Of a stretch of 64,000 nt of DNA, positions 1 to 11,691 are shown piece by piece. Position 1 is the stretch's first letter; every line of letters begins with the position of its first letter. Both the position numbers and the translations under genes were made by a program. Source of the DNA: Metopolophium dirhodum (Eukaryota > Arthropoda > Insecta > Hemiptera > Aphididae); NCBI RefSeq assembly GCF_019925205.1, contig NC_083560.1, positions 120,563,062 through 120,627,061 on the forward strand, given 5' to 3'. The notes beneath the pieces are model-generated. The model was not told the DNA's origin, searched no databases, and saw only the letters and a list, made by a program, of their open reading frames with translations.

Positions 1-132
1 ATGTATAACTGCTTGTTTGATATCAGTTAAGATATTTTTTTGACAAAATATGTTGTTGTTTTTTTTAAAGCCTATAGTGTAAATGTATAAATGTCCACGA
101 TTTTCTAAAATATTTTTAATGTCATGTTCCAG
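1..132 (+). other. 3' end of the intron that splits the al homeodomain
   Basis: AT-rich intron sequence ends in the acceptor ...ATGTTCCAG at 124-132. The splice point falls between homeodomain residues 46 and 47, a position known to be widely shared among homeobox genes, which supports the exon call. The upstream exons are outside the window. Confidence 0.8.
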
Positions 133-1455
133 GTATGGTTCCAAAATCGACGGGCAAAATGGCGCAAACAGGAGAAAGTCGGTCCACAGGCTCACCCGTA
201 CAGCGGTGGCGGTGGAAATCCGTACTTGGGCGTGCCGAGTTCCATGTCAGCCGGCCGTCACAGCCCGTCTGGAGCCGCGTTGAGCCCGCTTCCGGCCAAC
301 CCACCGTTCATGATGACAGGTGGCATGGGCTTGGGCGGTGGTGGCCCGTTGGGAATGGGCAACATTGGTCTGGGCAGTCATCATCTACTGCATGCCGGCC
401 ACCACCACCATCACCATCATCACCAGCAGCAGTTACAAGCCGCGGCCGCTATGGCCGCTGCATTGCGTGGCCACCATCACCAGCACCATCATCCGGGCAA
501 CGGTGGCGCAGGCAGATCACCGCCACTGCCACCGACGTCGCAGACCCTGTCGACTGTCGCCGCTGCCGCCATGGAACTCCAACTCCAGCAACAGCAACAA
601 CACCAACGCAGTAACGGAGCCGCCGCAGCCGCAGCTGCAGCTGCAGTCGCAGCGGCGGCAGCTAACTTCCGTGGTTATCCGTCTCAGCTGCAACAGCAGA
701 GATCGCCGCCCGGAAACGATAACACCTCGACTACCCCGCCTGCTCACAACAGCAACTCACCACCGCCAACAATTCCGCTCCAGCCGACGCTCTACCATCC
801 GGCACCGGTGGCCGCGTCGCCAGCTGTACCGTCTGCGCACCATCTCCACCATCATCATCCTTACGCCGCCGCTTATCACCAACACCTTCGCGGTGGCGTC
901 GGTGGTCAGGGATACCAACATCACCATCAACAGCAGCAACAGCAGCAGCAGCAACACTTCAACAGTCTGCTGGCCAACATGGCCATGGCTGCGGCCGCCA
1001 TGCGACCCTCCGCCGTCGTCGGTGGTGCTCGGTCACCACCGCTTTCGCAGACGACGCCGCCGGCCATACTGCACCCGCCACCACCGCCGCCGCCACTTCC
1101 GTCAGGTCCGCTCGCCGTACCACCGCCACATCGGTCCGATTCGTCGACCACGTCACCACCGGCCGCGGTGATTCGCGGGGGCGGTGGCAGTCGGAGCTGC
1201 AGCGACAGGAGCAGTCCGGCCGGGTCGGACGGTGACGGGTGTCCGGCGGACCCGATTACTGCGGCGGCTACCGCAGCAGCAGCCGCGGAACTAAACCGTC
1301 GGTCGTCAAGCATCGCGGCGCTCCGCATGAAAGCCCGCCGTCACCGGGATGAGATCCGCTTGCGCGGCGGTAGCAACGCCGGCGACGATGCCGCCAATGC
1401 CAACGGTGGCCGCTGTTCTTCCTCGTCGTCGTTGTCGTCGTCCACCTCGTCTTAA
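133..1455 (+). CDS. al: aristaless-type homeobox transcription factor, terminal coding exon (partial gene)
   Basis: This exon encodes the last 440 residues of a Paired-class homeodomain transcription factor, a nuclear DNA-binding regulator of appendage and head patterning in insects. The first 14 residues (VWFQNRRAKWRKQE) are homeodomain positions 47-60, with Gln at position 50 and Asn at 51. The following KVGPQAHPY matches what I recall of insect Aristaless just after the homeodomain. An OAR-type tail motif (SSSIAALRMKARRH) lies at about 1303-1344, close to the C-terminus, as in Al/Arx proteins. Between them is a long low-complexity linker: His8 at 400-423, Ala9-Val-Ala5 around 616-664, Gln9 at 928-954, and Pro- and Ser-rich stretches. 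The exon begins in phase 0 after the acceptor AG at 131-132; an ATG at 124 is intronic and not a start. The stop is TAA at 1453-1455. The exon is far richer in GC than its surroundings. The al-versus-other Paired-class assignment is by recall, not alignment. Confidence 0.85.
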   Translation, partial: VWFQNRRAKWRKQEKVGPQAHPYSGGGGNPYLGVPSSMSAGRHSPSGAALSPLPANPPFMMTGGMGLGGGGPLGMGNIGLGSHHLLHAGHHHHHHHHQQQLQAAAAMAAALRGHHHQHHHPGNGGAGRSPPLPPTSQTLSTVAAAAMELQLQQQQQHQRSNGAAAAAAAAAVAAAAANFRGYPSQLQQQRSPPGNDNTSTTPPAHNSNSPPPTIPLQPTLYHPAPVAASPAVPSAHHLHHHHPYAAAYHQHLRGGVGGQGYQHHHQQQQQQQQQHFNSLLANMAMAAAAMRPSAVVGGARSPPLSQTTPPAILHPPPPPPPLPSGPLAVPPPHRSDSSTTSPPAAVIRGGGGSRSCSDRSSPAGSDGDGCPADPITAAATAAAAAELNRRSSSIAALRMKARRHRDEIRLRGGSNAGDDAANANGGRCSSSSSLSSSTSS

Positions 1456-1520
1456 TCGCCTCGAACACGATTACCGTTGTCTTCACAGGCACCGATGACC
1501 GAGTACGTTTTGTTTGTAAA

Positions 1521-1669
1521 GCCGAGTTTCCACTACACCGTGTCGTGCCGTGTTCGGTGTATTTAATATATAATGTAGGTAACGCATTATCATGTCGGCA
1601 ACACGCGTTACCTTCAAGCTTAATATATTCAACCCTATACCAGACACCGCGGTATAGTGGAAACTAGGC
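1521..1669. mobile_element. short palindromic MITE in the al 3' flank
   Basis: The left end GCCGAGTTTCCACTACACCG is matched on the opposite strand by the right end (CGGTATAGTGGAAACTAGGC), so the outer ~20 bases form imperfect inverted ends (shared core GTTTCCACTAYACCG). A second, inner inverted pair (GTAGGTAACGC and GCGTTACC) makes the whole 149 bp a hairpin. I see no convincing target duplication. If the al transcript uses any of the downstream polyadenylation signals, this element is transcribed in its 3' UTR. Confidence 0.6.
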
Positions 1670-4600
1670 TCAAGGGTCGACGACGGTAAGGCGCAGGTGT
1701 TGGCGATTACTTTTATATTAGTTATATGGTTTGTACCTCGGACATCGTATTATTACTGTAAAATGTTTTATGTTTCACATGGTGTTAGTACACGGCTGTA
1801 ATTTGTAGTGACTATGTATAGATACTATTACTACTACCGTCCATGTATTTTCATATTTTTATTACAATATAATTTTCACCGTCTTGGAACGGCCGCCGGC
1901 GGTCAGCAGCCAATACAATAATAATATAGGTAGGTACGTATGGTATACACGTCGATGATATTATTATCGTAGTATTTTACGAATCGCTCCCGTAAAATAA
2001 TTAAATTTAATAACGATTAGGTGGGTTTTTTTATTTCTTTCGTTCCGAATTACTGCAACGATGAAACGGGAGGCGGTGACGGCGGAGAAATCGCCCCCGT
2101 TCGCTGCGCCTCCCGCTGCAGCATGGGTTAGGTTTGAACGCGCGCCCCACCCGACAACTGCAACAGCGGCACAATCTGTACTGGCCCCGATCGTGTCTTC
2201 CGCTGCAGTAGTCATTCGATAGATAGATCTAATAAAATATAATACATAAGGACGTTCTGTCGACATACATGCCTACGCACAGGTACAATGATAATAATAA
2301 TAACACGCTCAACATTTTCCCGATATAATATATAATATAATATAATGACGACGAGATAGGTAATTGGTATTTTAACGAACCGAACGTGACGTTGCTCAAA
2401 AGCGAACGCGACGCGCGGCGGCGCAAAACGAATCGAAAACGAAATCAAATTAAAAACCATAAACGAATCCCATCTGCTTTAAAACACCGCCCACACGAAT
2501 CCGCTGTGTAAGCTGCTGTTGAGACGTCGGTGGTTGGGTATATTATTATCTATATGCGCATAGAAAATCTGTACATTATATTATTATAGTTTTGCCATTA
2601 CGATCTCGTGATGGAAATTTCGAAAAATAATGCACGCAGAGAAAGAAAATTCGGGTGAGCCACGATACAGTGTTAATCTTAACGTGCGTGCTCAAGTCAT
2701 GCATATCGATCATAATATTATAATAATATTCATACTATGGGCACAGTGTAAATGTGTGCGTAACTAATTAAAAGAAACATTTGTCATCAGTTCATTTACA
2801 TAGTATATAGGTATATTTATATATATATGTATATTATAGACAACGGTAACATTTTTAAAATCACTATCCAAACTTTAGCACACGGCGTGAAAACAGAACG
2901 ACGTAATCTTGGTCGACTTTATTATTATGAGCTATCGATTTATCATATATAGATACTATTAATACCTATAGTATATTATACGGCTACAGCAGATCTTACG
3001 GCATACTTGTGGTTCATACAGCCCCCCATCATTATATATAGGCCACCTATTGACTCGTAAGCCAGCTCTGCCTATATTTTTCTAAAATTGTGGGTCGTGA
3101 TTCGTGAGCAGAGAGATATAGGGCGCTACTGAGTGACCACACGAAATTATATTATATAACATTATTGAATATTATTTAATATAATATTATTATAAAATAG
3201 TTGTAGTTTAATCCGTCACCAGCGTCCTCTATCACGGATCTGATCTGAATTCACTGGACCGGTCTATGAGTATAATATATAAGGTCTCTATATGGCTTAG
3301 CTGCACTGTCGTTTAACCGTACTTGGTAAAATCCGACCGTTGTGCTTAAATGTTGTATTATAATATTATACGTTTTCAATTTTTTTTCCCCGAGATTATT
3401 ATTATAGTAAGCAGTGGTGTCTGGCATTAGGTTAGCCCGCGCTAATCGAAACTTCTTGTAATTATACAGTAAACCGACGACGACGATATTATCGTGTTTA
3501 TACCTAGTGCCTGTAACTAGTAGGTAGTAGTAGTAGTATAGTAGTATGTATTATAGTTGTAGACTTGCAGTATATAGTAGTAATAATCATAATGTAATTA
3601 TCTTACTATCGCATTTTCGCGATTAATATGTATATATATACCTAATATAATTATACATTTCACTGTAGCCCGTATATGGTCTGTTTGTGCAACGCGGAAT
3701 TAAATTAAAAATTGTAAAAATGAAGTAGTGGCTGCTATATTATAATATTATGTTTTCACGGATACGGCGGCCGTGGTAATAATAGTATTACCGTATAATA
3801 TAATATATTATACACCATTACACCACTATTATTGGGACGATGTAGAAGCGGTATGCTGCACGTGCACATCGTATCTATATAATCGTATAATGTACGATAA
3901 TGGTACTTATAGACTAAGGGGAAAATATATATTTGGGCGACGTCGAGCCAAGTGATCCAATTATCATCTCAATGCACTTGTGATACGCGTGTGGTCGCCT
4001 ATTTTTCGTTTTGTTTCTGTTGTTTGGTGTCCATCGTGACGTTTGTATATTATAAAAGGTAGAGATATGCGACTTCCCAAAGTCCCAATAGTCGTGTGAG
4101 TATTGTACATAAATTATCTATGAACCATATGTATATATATATATATATATGCATTATAGTATTATACTTTTACGCCCATAATGAATATACATATTTTTTT
4201 ATCATCAGCCTAAGTTTATTATAAGTTTTTGTTAACCCATATTATTATTTTATTATAAACTTTGTAATACCTATCATGTACTTAATCCTATTTATTGTTA
4301 CACGTGGATGTTTTTTAGTATACCTACCTATGTACCTATGTACGAAAGTGTACTAAAGTGTAATAATTATTAATGATCGTTTCAATCGACAAATGTCGTA
4401 CGATCAATTTTTTTTATTATAATTATATTATCAATGTTGTTACGATTACGCATATATTTACATTCCATATACATATTATTATATTATAATACCATACATT
4501 TTAAATTTGAATAATAAATATATATATATATACCTATATTATTACTATAACAGAGCCGTGTGAACAATTTCGCGTAAATGTGTTATAAATATAACATTCA

Positions 4601-4752
4601 ATAAACGTGTGTTTAAAGTATATACTATATAGATATAATTTATATAATATATAGCCTGCCTTGTAACAAGCTGGTGACTTTAACGACGACCATGATTGTT
4701 TACGGCAGGTGCACACGATTGTTTTGCGTGCTCGCCAAATATTATAATATTA

Positions 4753-4801
<49 letters not shown>

Positions 4802-5341
4802 CATCATCATACCTATTATTTTGTGTACATATTTTTTTCTGTTAAAAATACAACAATAATAACAATATATAAGATGCGCGCGTTGTAAACGACGCATATA
4901 TTTTTATTGTGAATATTATGTTTTTATTTATTTCTCTTTTCTCCTCTTCACGACAACCGTGCTTACAACCGATGGTATGTGTAACACAGGTACCTACGCA
5001 TGATACTACCGATAAATAATAACAGGAAAATATTAGCGTTATTATAGCTTATTACAGTGCAGTACAAAAATCTGCGTCTTTCGGTTTTTCATAATATTAT
5101 ACAGATACAAAACAAATATTAACTTAAACCCGGCTGCAGAGCCAGTGGTGAATACTAACGATGACTGCGATGCTGCGCTAAATGTTTTGTGTACTCATAT
5201 TATAACAGTTTGATCCATAATATAGGATCATGTCGCAGGTATTGTATACAATATAATATATATTGATAGGTAGTGTACCTACGCGTAATTTTAGTCCCGA
5301 AGGATTCCAATACCATGTATTTACACTCTATACAGTCTATA
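1670..5341. other. AT-rich non-coding DNA downstream of al
   Basis: No open frame here looks like protein. A GC-rich patch at about 2060-2170 contains a short inverted pair (GGGAGGCGG around 2069, GCGCCTCCC around 2106). Simple repeats are (TA)n at 4132-4150 and (ATT)n at about 4755-4800, running into (ATC)n. The stretch may hold al 3' UTR and regulatory DNA; nothing else could be identified. Confidence 0.5.
2231..2236 (+). promoter_or_regulatory. possible polyadenylation signal for the al gene
   Basis: This is the first AATAAA I find downstream of the al stop codon, giving a 3' UTR of about 780 bases. Another AATAAA at 4600-4605 is followed by a GT-rich stretch (CGTGTGTTT) and would give a UTR of about 3.1 kb. 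In DNA this AT-rich, either may be chance; no transcript evidence is available. Confidence 0.25.
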
Positions 5342-6302
5342 CAGAAGGGGTATCCAATTTTTTTTACAGCCGGCTAAAAATGAGATGCGCATTGGCATCG
5401 CGGCCCAACATTTTTAGAGGAATAAATCGGTTAAGAAATTGAAGAACAGATAACATTTATTTAGAAAAATGAATGTTTGTTTACACATTTTTTAGATTCT
5501 GAGTGGAGCGCCGGATCGAATGGTTTTACAATGGTGTTTATTTTTTTTTATTTTTATTTTTTTTATCCTGTATACAAAATGTCTACCAGAAGGAGTGCTT
5601 CGATTTCAACATATAGTATCTTATATTTTAGCAAATTGGATCAAGATGGTACTTAAAAGTGGTAATTTTTGATTTTCTCAACAGTTAATTAATGCCACAG
5701 GAAAAACCACCGACAAATTACAAAAAACCGCTAAAAATGGGATTTTAATTTCTAACGCTTTGTTTATCACCATAGAAGCGAATAAAAATAAAAATAACGA
5801 TTTTAGTCATTTTGTTGTAATTTATAATATTAATTCAACTTATATGCTATAATAAAATTTAATAACAATATAAAATATCCGACTGACAAAATGTCTCAGC
5901 TCAGAATCGTTTTTCGTATACAATGATATGATATCATTGAATTCAAATTTAATACAATCCATTATACAGTGACCCACTTGTAACCTACTGTACAGCAGAG
6001 CGACATCCACTTACCCGCTTTTTTTATTTTATAACCAATTTTTCTATTATAAGTTATAGTGTTAGTACTTAGTATGTATATATAGGTATAAATTACTAAT
6101 ATAAGCTGTTACGAATAACACCAGAGGAAAAAAATAATAAATTCATTTTATTTAATTATTTCAATGAATTTAAAACAATAAAATCCAAATGAAAATAATA
6201 TAATGAATATATTATTTTCAAAACATTAATTAGCTTGATGGGCCAGTGAAAAACTCTTGGCGGGCTGGATTCGGCCTGCGGGCCGTAGGTTGGAGACCCC
6301 TG
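5342..6302. mobile_element. degenerate hAT-like element, split by a nested repeat
   Basis: The right end reads GGCCGTAGGTTGGAGACCCCTG, the reverse complement of the familiar hAT terminus CAGGGGTCTCCAACCTACGGCC. The left end, CAGAAGGGGTATCCAA at 5342, is a diverged copy of the same terminus. The flanks GTCTATA (left) and GTCTACA (right) look like a decayed target duplication. The body between the two ends is interrupted by the unrelated repeat at 5491-6018. No transposase remnant is visible, so it was non-autonomous or has lost its coding part. Confidence 0.6.
5491..6018 (+). mobile_element. interspersed repeat family A, copy A1 (short form)
   Basis: This copy starts with TTTAGATTCTGAGTGGAGCG and ends with GCAGAGCGACATCCACTTACCCGC. 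Both ends recur in the copies at 11692-13202 (+) and 24443-24947 (-). It shares almost its whole length with the 24443 copy, and is an internally shortened version of the 1.5 kb copy A2. Inside, GCTCAGAATCGTTTTTCGTATAC near 5900 is an inverted echo of the left end. There is no coding sequence, and the transposon class is unknown to me. It sits inside the hAT-like element at 5342-6302 and is therefore the younger insertion. Confidence 0.7.
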
Positions 6303-8589
6303 GTCTACAGCAATAGTCGTAGCGACTTGATGGATAAAAATACACAAATTGGCTAAACCATATAAATCAACTGTTAACGATTAACTTATACTATATAGAT
6401 ATATACAAGTCTACTATACTATACACGTTATTACAATACGCGAGTATATTGCCTCATATTTGGCATGTGGCATAGTCGCGTGGACTTCGTCAGCACATGC
6501 CGTGAAGTATTCCAACCGGCCCTTGACTATTTTATAAAATTAGAAATTTCTATAGGTACCCACGGATAAAAATAAAAATAATAATTAAAAAAAAATTATT
6601 TTACTTAATAAGATTTTAAAAATTAAATAATACTTATCTTATAATTTTTGATTATACTAAATATATTTGCAATATCTTATTTTACCAACTTTATCAGGAA
6701 ACAAGTTCGGGGGGCTAGCTCCCTGACTCTGTCTTACCGACTTCGGACTTATGCCAATAATTAGTGACCTTTTAGCATGTTCTAGCAATCTACTTGAAAA
6801 AATGTGCAACCGTTGAGTCAAAAATAAGTTTCGGGGGACCAAGTTTACGTAGCCCCCCGACTTTGACCAATCGCTTGATTTTTCTGTGGAGCTGTCACTG
6901 TGCTTTCATGAGCTGTACGTTGTGTTATAGATGTATTAACTTTTTAAAGTTTATAGTCTACTTGTGGCCACATGCGGCCGCGAACCCTTTTGTTGTGGCC
7001 CATAATAGTTCAACAAATTTGTAATAATACATCTTATTATTATTTATCAGTAAAAATTTTAGTTTTTATTCAAACATCAATAAATATCAATATTATATTA
7101 TTTGACATTCGTAATGTTTTATTTGTACGTCCCTCATCGTTAGTAATCAATCCCTAATTATCGATAAGATGCACACTAAAAAAAAAATGACATTATGTGA
7201 TTTGTAACCATTCGTGTTAAGTATAGGTATAGTGTACTAAGTAAGTAGTCTGTGTGCAGTGTGTGACTCAAAGACTGTTATATCTATATAAAAGATAAAT
7301 AATAAATTTTACAGACAAAAGTAAAAAAAAAGAGTCTACGTTAATGTTTTGCCCGTGAACCATTAATTAACATTAATTATTAATTTTTATCTAATATAGT
7401 TTTTTCATAATATAATTTTGTTTATCAAATATTGGTTTTTTATCAAACTGATTTTTATCAATTTTTTTTATAATAGATTTTTTATTTATTTTTATCAAAC
7501 AGAATTTTTAGCCTAACCTATGCTTACAGCAGCAAATTTATAGTATTTAGTGTTTAAATAAAATATCTTTTGCATATTTGCCTAATTAATATATATTTTA
7601 TAGTAGCTAATTAAATGATAATTCAGTTAGCGCAGTATATTATATTATTATTTTAGTTATTTAGGACGGCACGCGGGAAACATGTTAATACGCCCCTGAG
7701 AGCGGTACCCACTAGTCCACCTTTTTTAATATTGTAATTTTTTAAATATTATATGATATATAATTGTAAATTGTAATATATCTAGAAACCCTCCGAGGAG
7801 CATTAAAGAATAACAAGGACTAAAAAGATAAGGGTAGATGAACCAACTTTATTACTCAAAAGTTCATGCATGAATGTAATTCTCACGGAACACTTATAGG
7901 TACGCTCAGCCAGGGATGATATAATTAATGCACATTTTCAACCGGGACATAATATTGTAAGACTCGCAAAGAAATAGGGTATAATAAATTGTAGTCTCTT
8001 GATTTTTCTTCATATAGTTATCGTCATAATTGTCTCAATTCAATCCAATAGAACGAAGAAGGCTTTTCGCGCAACTACAGCCAGTGTGCATACATTATGT
8101 AATATACCTACTGATATTGCTTTGAAATCAAGAGAACTGCAGCAGGTAAACGTAGGTTGTTTCATTGATTGTTTAATAAACTGTATTAGTATATTATAAA
8201 ATCGATAGTTGTATGCATATAAGTGCGGAGACCCAATCGCATTATATCGGGGCTAAAACCTCCCCAAACAAAATTATCCAATTAACACACGAACAATATA
8301 TTTTATTTTGTGGGATTTTTTTATGGGCAAAGGCTAAGCCTTTCGAGCATCCCCCCCCCCTAGTGATAACTACATTCGGTTGTGTTGTCTGTTGTGATGG
8401 AAAGAGGTGTTCGCGCGACAAACGGTAAAGTAACCCGCGAAGAATGTGATCGAACGGTGAGCCGCGTGTCTCGACCGGATCACGAACAAACAATATCATC
8501 GGCCCACCCAACATCATCTGTATATTACACTTACCCATAGCGAAATGGAAAAAAATCTCTCACAAACATTCAAAAGCGTTTTTCCCACA
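6303..8589. other. AT-rich non-coding DNA with TE scraps
   Basis: An inverted pair built on TCGGGGGGCTA lies at about 6708 and, on the other strand, about 6863. A piece at 6963-7012 (GTGGCCACATGCGGCCGCGAACCC) resembles sub-terminal hAT sequence. Imperfect repeats of TTTTTATCAAAC occur at about 7430-7510. A C10 run lies at 8351-8360. None of the short open frames has protein-like content. Confidence 0.45.
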
Positions 8590-9360
8590 CGGCGGCCGAC
8601 GATATGATTATTATTGTTGTTGTTGTTGTTGTTGTTGTATATAGCGTCTCGTACTTGCGTCTCACATCACGAAGGCAGCCGCGAATCGGAGCAGAGTCGT
8701 ATAATATCCGCGGAATGGAGTGCCGGCGGCTGCGGCGCGCGCGCTAGTTGTCGTTCGTCGGGCGTACAAAGCGGAAAACGGGCGCCGCCGCCTAATGCGT
8801 CACAAAAAGTCATCGGAATCCGTGCGTCGTCGTCGTTATAATAATATTATCGTCGTCGTCGTCTGGTGGTTTCGGATTTTTATTTATTACGTACCTCTCT
8901 CCTCGTCGTTTCCTTCCAATAAATAAAACAAAAATATTTCGTTTTTCGATACGTCGTGCGCATATATCTCGTATACTGTTATGTATATATATATTATATT
9001 ATATGTAAATGCGAGATTAATTTTTAATTTATTGCCCGTCCGACCGTCCGTCTGTCCGTTTGTTTTGTCGTACAGCGCGCGGCTAATTGGCTTTCTCGAC
9101 CGCCGCCGCCGAAGCCGCCCCCCCGCACAGCATAATATTATATTATATTATTATGACGCGTTGTACGGCCGGTAATATTATTATCGTATTATTACAACGT
9201 AACGATAATGTTTACGTACGTAACAATGTATACCGAGACGATAAATTACATCGGGAATATCGTGTGTACTTTATGAGCGAGTTCCCGCGATATATCGGCT
9301 TTTTTTTCATTTTTGTCGGCCGCCGTCTCTTCTTGGTCTTGGTGGTTTAATTGGCGGCGC
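8590..9360. promoter_or_regulatory. GC-rich, CpG-bearing patch (candidate regulatory DNA)
   Basis: A sharp rise in GC and CpG over the background is seen at 8706-8800, at 8825-8870 (GTC/CGT runs), at 9037-9065 (CCGT-type repeats) and at 9097-9127 (CCG-rich). (GTT)n lies at about 8612-8637. Open frames here are short, low-complexity and inconsistent between frames. Regulatory function is inferred only from composition and position downstream of a developmental gene. Confidence 0.3.
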
Positions 9361-10219
9361 CGTGCACGCGGAAAAAAGTCCTCCTAATGTATACTATACC
9401 TACTGGTTGGTACAATGGTACGTTGGTACCTATCTATGAAGACACTAAATAGGTGGGACGTGGGTACTGGACGATTATTTTAACAGTAAAAATGTTTTCT
9501 CTAGAAACGCATCAACGTTTGAAGTATAATAATTTATCATTTACATATATAGTATTATTAAGTCGTTATTTATTTAGCGAGATTTTTGAACAAATTTAAC
9601 TATTTTTTATCGTTTTTTCCTACGTTTTGTTTTTTTTTTTTAAACAACAATAAAAATTGTACCAAAATTATTTTGCTTTGGAATATGAAAATACAATTTT
9701 CGTAACTGCTTTTACATTTCGACTGCCTATTATTATTCTGGAAATAAAAACATTCAATTTATGAGAGTATTCCTTAAAAAAAGAAAGGATGGAAGAATTT
9801 GTTTATCTATTAAAGGGCGGTGGTAAGCTATCCCGATTGTATGGTAAACTCTCCCAATTTTTAAAACTAGTAAACTCTATCGGTATTAGTTATACAAATG
9901 GGGCCCCGTGCTCCCCTAGCTTAGTAGTACTGAAGTAGACCCGGGAGAGTTTACATGTTCCCGTCAGGTAGTATTGGACTAAATCCGACATTTAACACCC
10001 CCCCGCCCCAAAAAAAAAAATCGACTATATCCTATGCCTCAGTGACGGTGGTATGCTGTGGTATGATACTCGATAGTCAATTCATTATATCATTATTTTA
10101 ATAAATACATGTGCGTAATGTCTAATGTCTAATAATATAATATTTATCCGAACAATGTTATTAGACGGACAGATGTTATGATAGGTGGTGGGGGGGGGGG
10201 GGGGGCAGTGAGTTGGACT
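9361..10219. other. AT-rich non-coding DNA with a short inverted repeat
   Basis: GGTAAACTCTCCC at about 9841-9853 is mirrored by CGGGAGAGTTTAC at about 9942-9954, suggesting a small palindromic element. At 9995-10036, CCCCAAAAAAAAAAATCGAC... CTATGCCT matches the interior and right end of the 62-bp element at 55308-55369, so a relative sits here. A run of 16 G lies at 10190-10205. Confidence 0.45.
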
Positions 10220-11160
10220 CGTGTGCAGTAAATTATTGTAATAAATTTTCGACGGCGGCGGCGGCGGTGGACCAAGTCGTGTAGAGACGACCGCGACGTG
10301 GGCTATAATAATAATTATTGTATTCTTGTGTGCATTATATTATAATATACAATATACATATTACGAGCGCTGCGGGTGTGTATGATACCTACGCGGTGTA
10401 ACCACCGCCGCCGCCGCGTTTATGAATAATATATTTTTATAATATTTATTATAATTGTGTTTGTTCGACGCGCGGCGGGTGTGTGTGTAAATATTATTAC
10501 TATTATTATAATTGTATTTGTGTAAAAACAAACATCGGCGGCGGTGGCCGGCGGAGAGGTTCCGCCGAACGACGTTCCGCCGCCACCTCGTCCCGACGTC
10601 GTCCCCTCGCCATCGTCCACCACATAAATCTGTCGGCGGGCTGGCGGGCCGCCGACCCGGTCCGCCGCCGCCGCCGCCGCCGCGTCGGTTGTACTATAAT
10701 ATATTATTATTAATAATAATATTATATTATGTTCGAGGAGTAAACGAATTGGATTTATAGGCATTATAATAAATATTATTATATTATTATATTCGGGACC
10801 GCCTACCTCGGGGACGCGTTCGGGTCGTAAAAAAATTGACCGCAAAACGAGCGATTCCGCGAACGAAACCCATTCGACGGCGCGCGGCGATTCCGAGAAG
10901 AGACAACGCGTGCAAACGTATTTCGTCTTCGCACCCATATTACCTATATTATGCACCCTACCAATATATAAAGCTGGCTGCGGACACGGGTCGCCGCCGC
11001 CGCGTCTGGCCGTTTGGAACACACCGTAATAACAACAACAGCACATTATTATTATTATTGTTATTATTTTTTCGGTGCGGCGGAACTGCAGCGGTAGACA
11101 CGATATTATGTTATCATACACATTTTCTACACCTGCAAGTCCCCGGCCCCGGATTGAAAC
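10220..11160. promoter_or_regulatory. GC-rich, CpG-bearing patch with CGG/CCG repeats
   Basis: (CGG)n at about 10250-10270, CCG-rich repeats at about 10400-10420 and 10655-10685, and CpG-dense sequence at 10540-10650 and 10800-10920 alternate with ATTATAATATT strings. The longest open frame, on the minus strand, reads as runs of Ile/Tyr, Ala and Gly from simple repeats and is not credible protein. A regulatory role is a guess from composition. Confidence 0.3.
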
Positions 11161-11691
11161 GACGAGTGAATACCTATTATATCATAGCCAATAGGCATGT
11201 ATAGGTTGGGTTAGTATAAACGTCGGTCGTAGTGCGGTTTATAATAAATAATATTAAGCTGAAAAAACTTGAGGTATTTGAGGAGAGCCAGCATCCAATA
11301 TGTACAATTTCAGATTTTCGTGCAACTGGTTTAGAGCGGTGTTAAAGGATGTGGAAAGGAGGGAGGGCAACGGTAGAGTTAGTCACAGGGTGCTTCAGCT
11401 TGATAACATTTTGGAGCGTCGACATAACTTTACCTAGGTATACATCAGGGGTGGCAAACTTAAATGAACTTGTGATCGACCTTGTTAAAAAAAAAAATAA
11501 CAATTTGACATTATTATTTATCACTAAACATAGGATGTTGATGGATTTTCCATTTTTTTCCTTTAATCCTTTAAAATGCGTTTCATGCTCCCTTGATTCA
11601 GAATATACTAGTTAAATTTTGAATTTTTTTACATTTTTATAGCTTTTCTAGGCTATAAAACTTCTAGGCTTTTATAGCTTTAATAATGCAT
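11161..11691. other. non-coding; possible hAT end
   Basis: CAGGGGTGGCAAACTTAAATGAACTTGTGATCGACC at 11446 resembles one terminus of a hAT element, but no matching second end was found before the repeat that begins at 11692. Nothing else is recognisable. Confidence 0.35.

Noticed and set aside
320..1328. Other-frame and antisense frames across the al exon
   Set aside because: They are shadows of the GC-rich al coding exon; only the frame carrying the homeodomain end and OAR motif is supported.
10420..11121. 233-codon minus-strand open frame in the GC-rich patch
   Set aside because: Its residues are translations of ATT, CGG and TAT simple repeats (Ile/Tyr, Ala and Gly runs), with no domain, and alternative frames are equally open.
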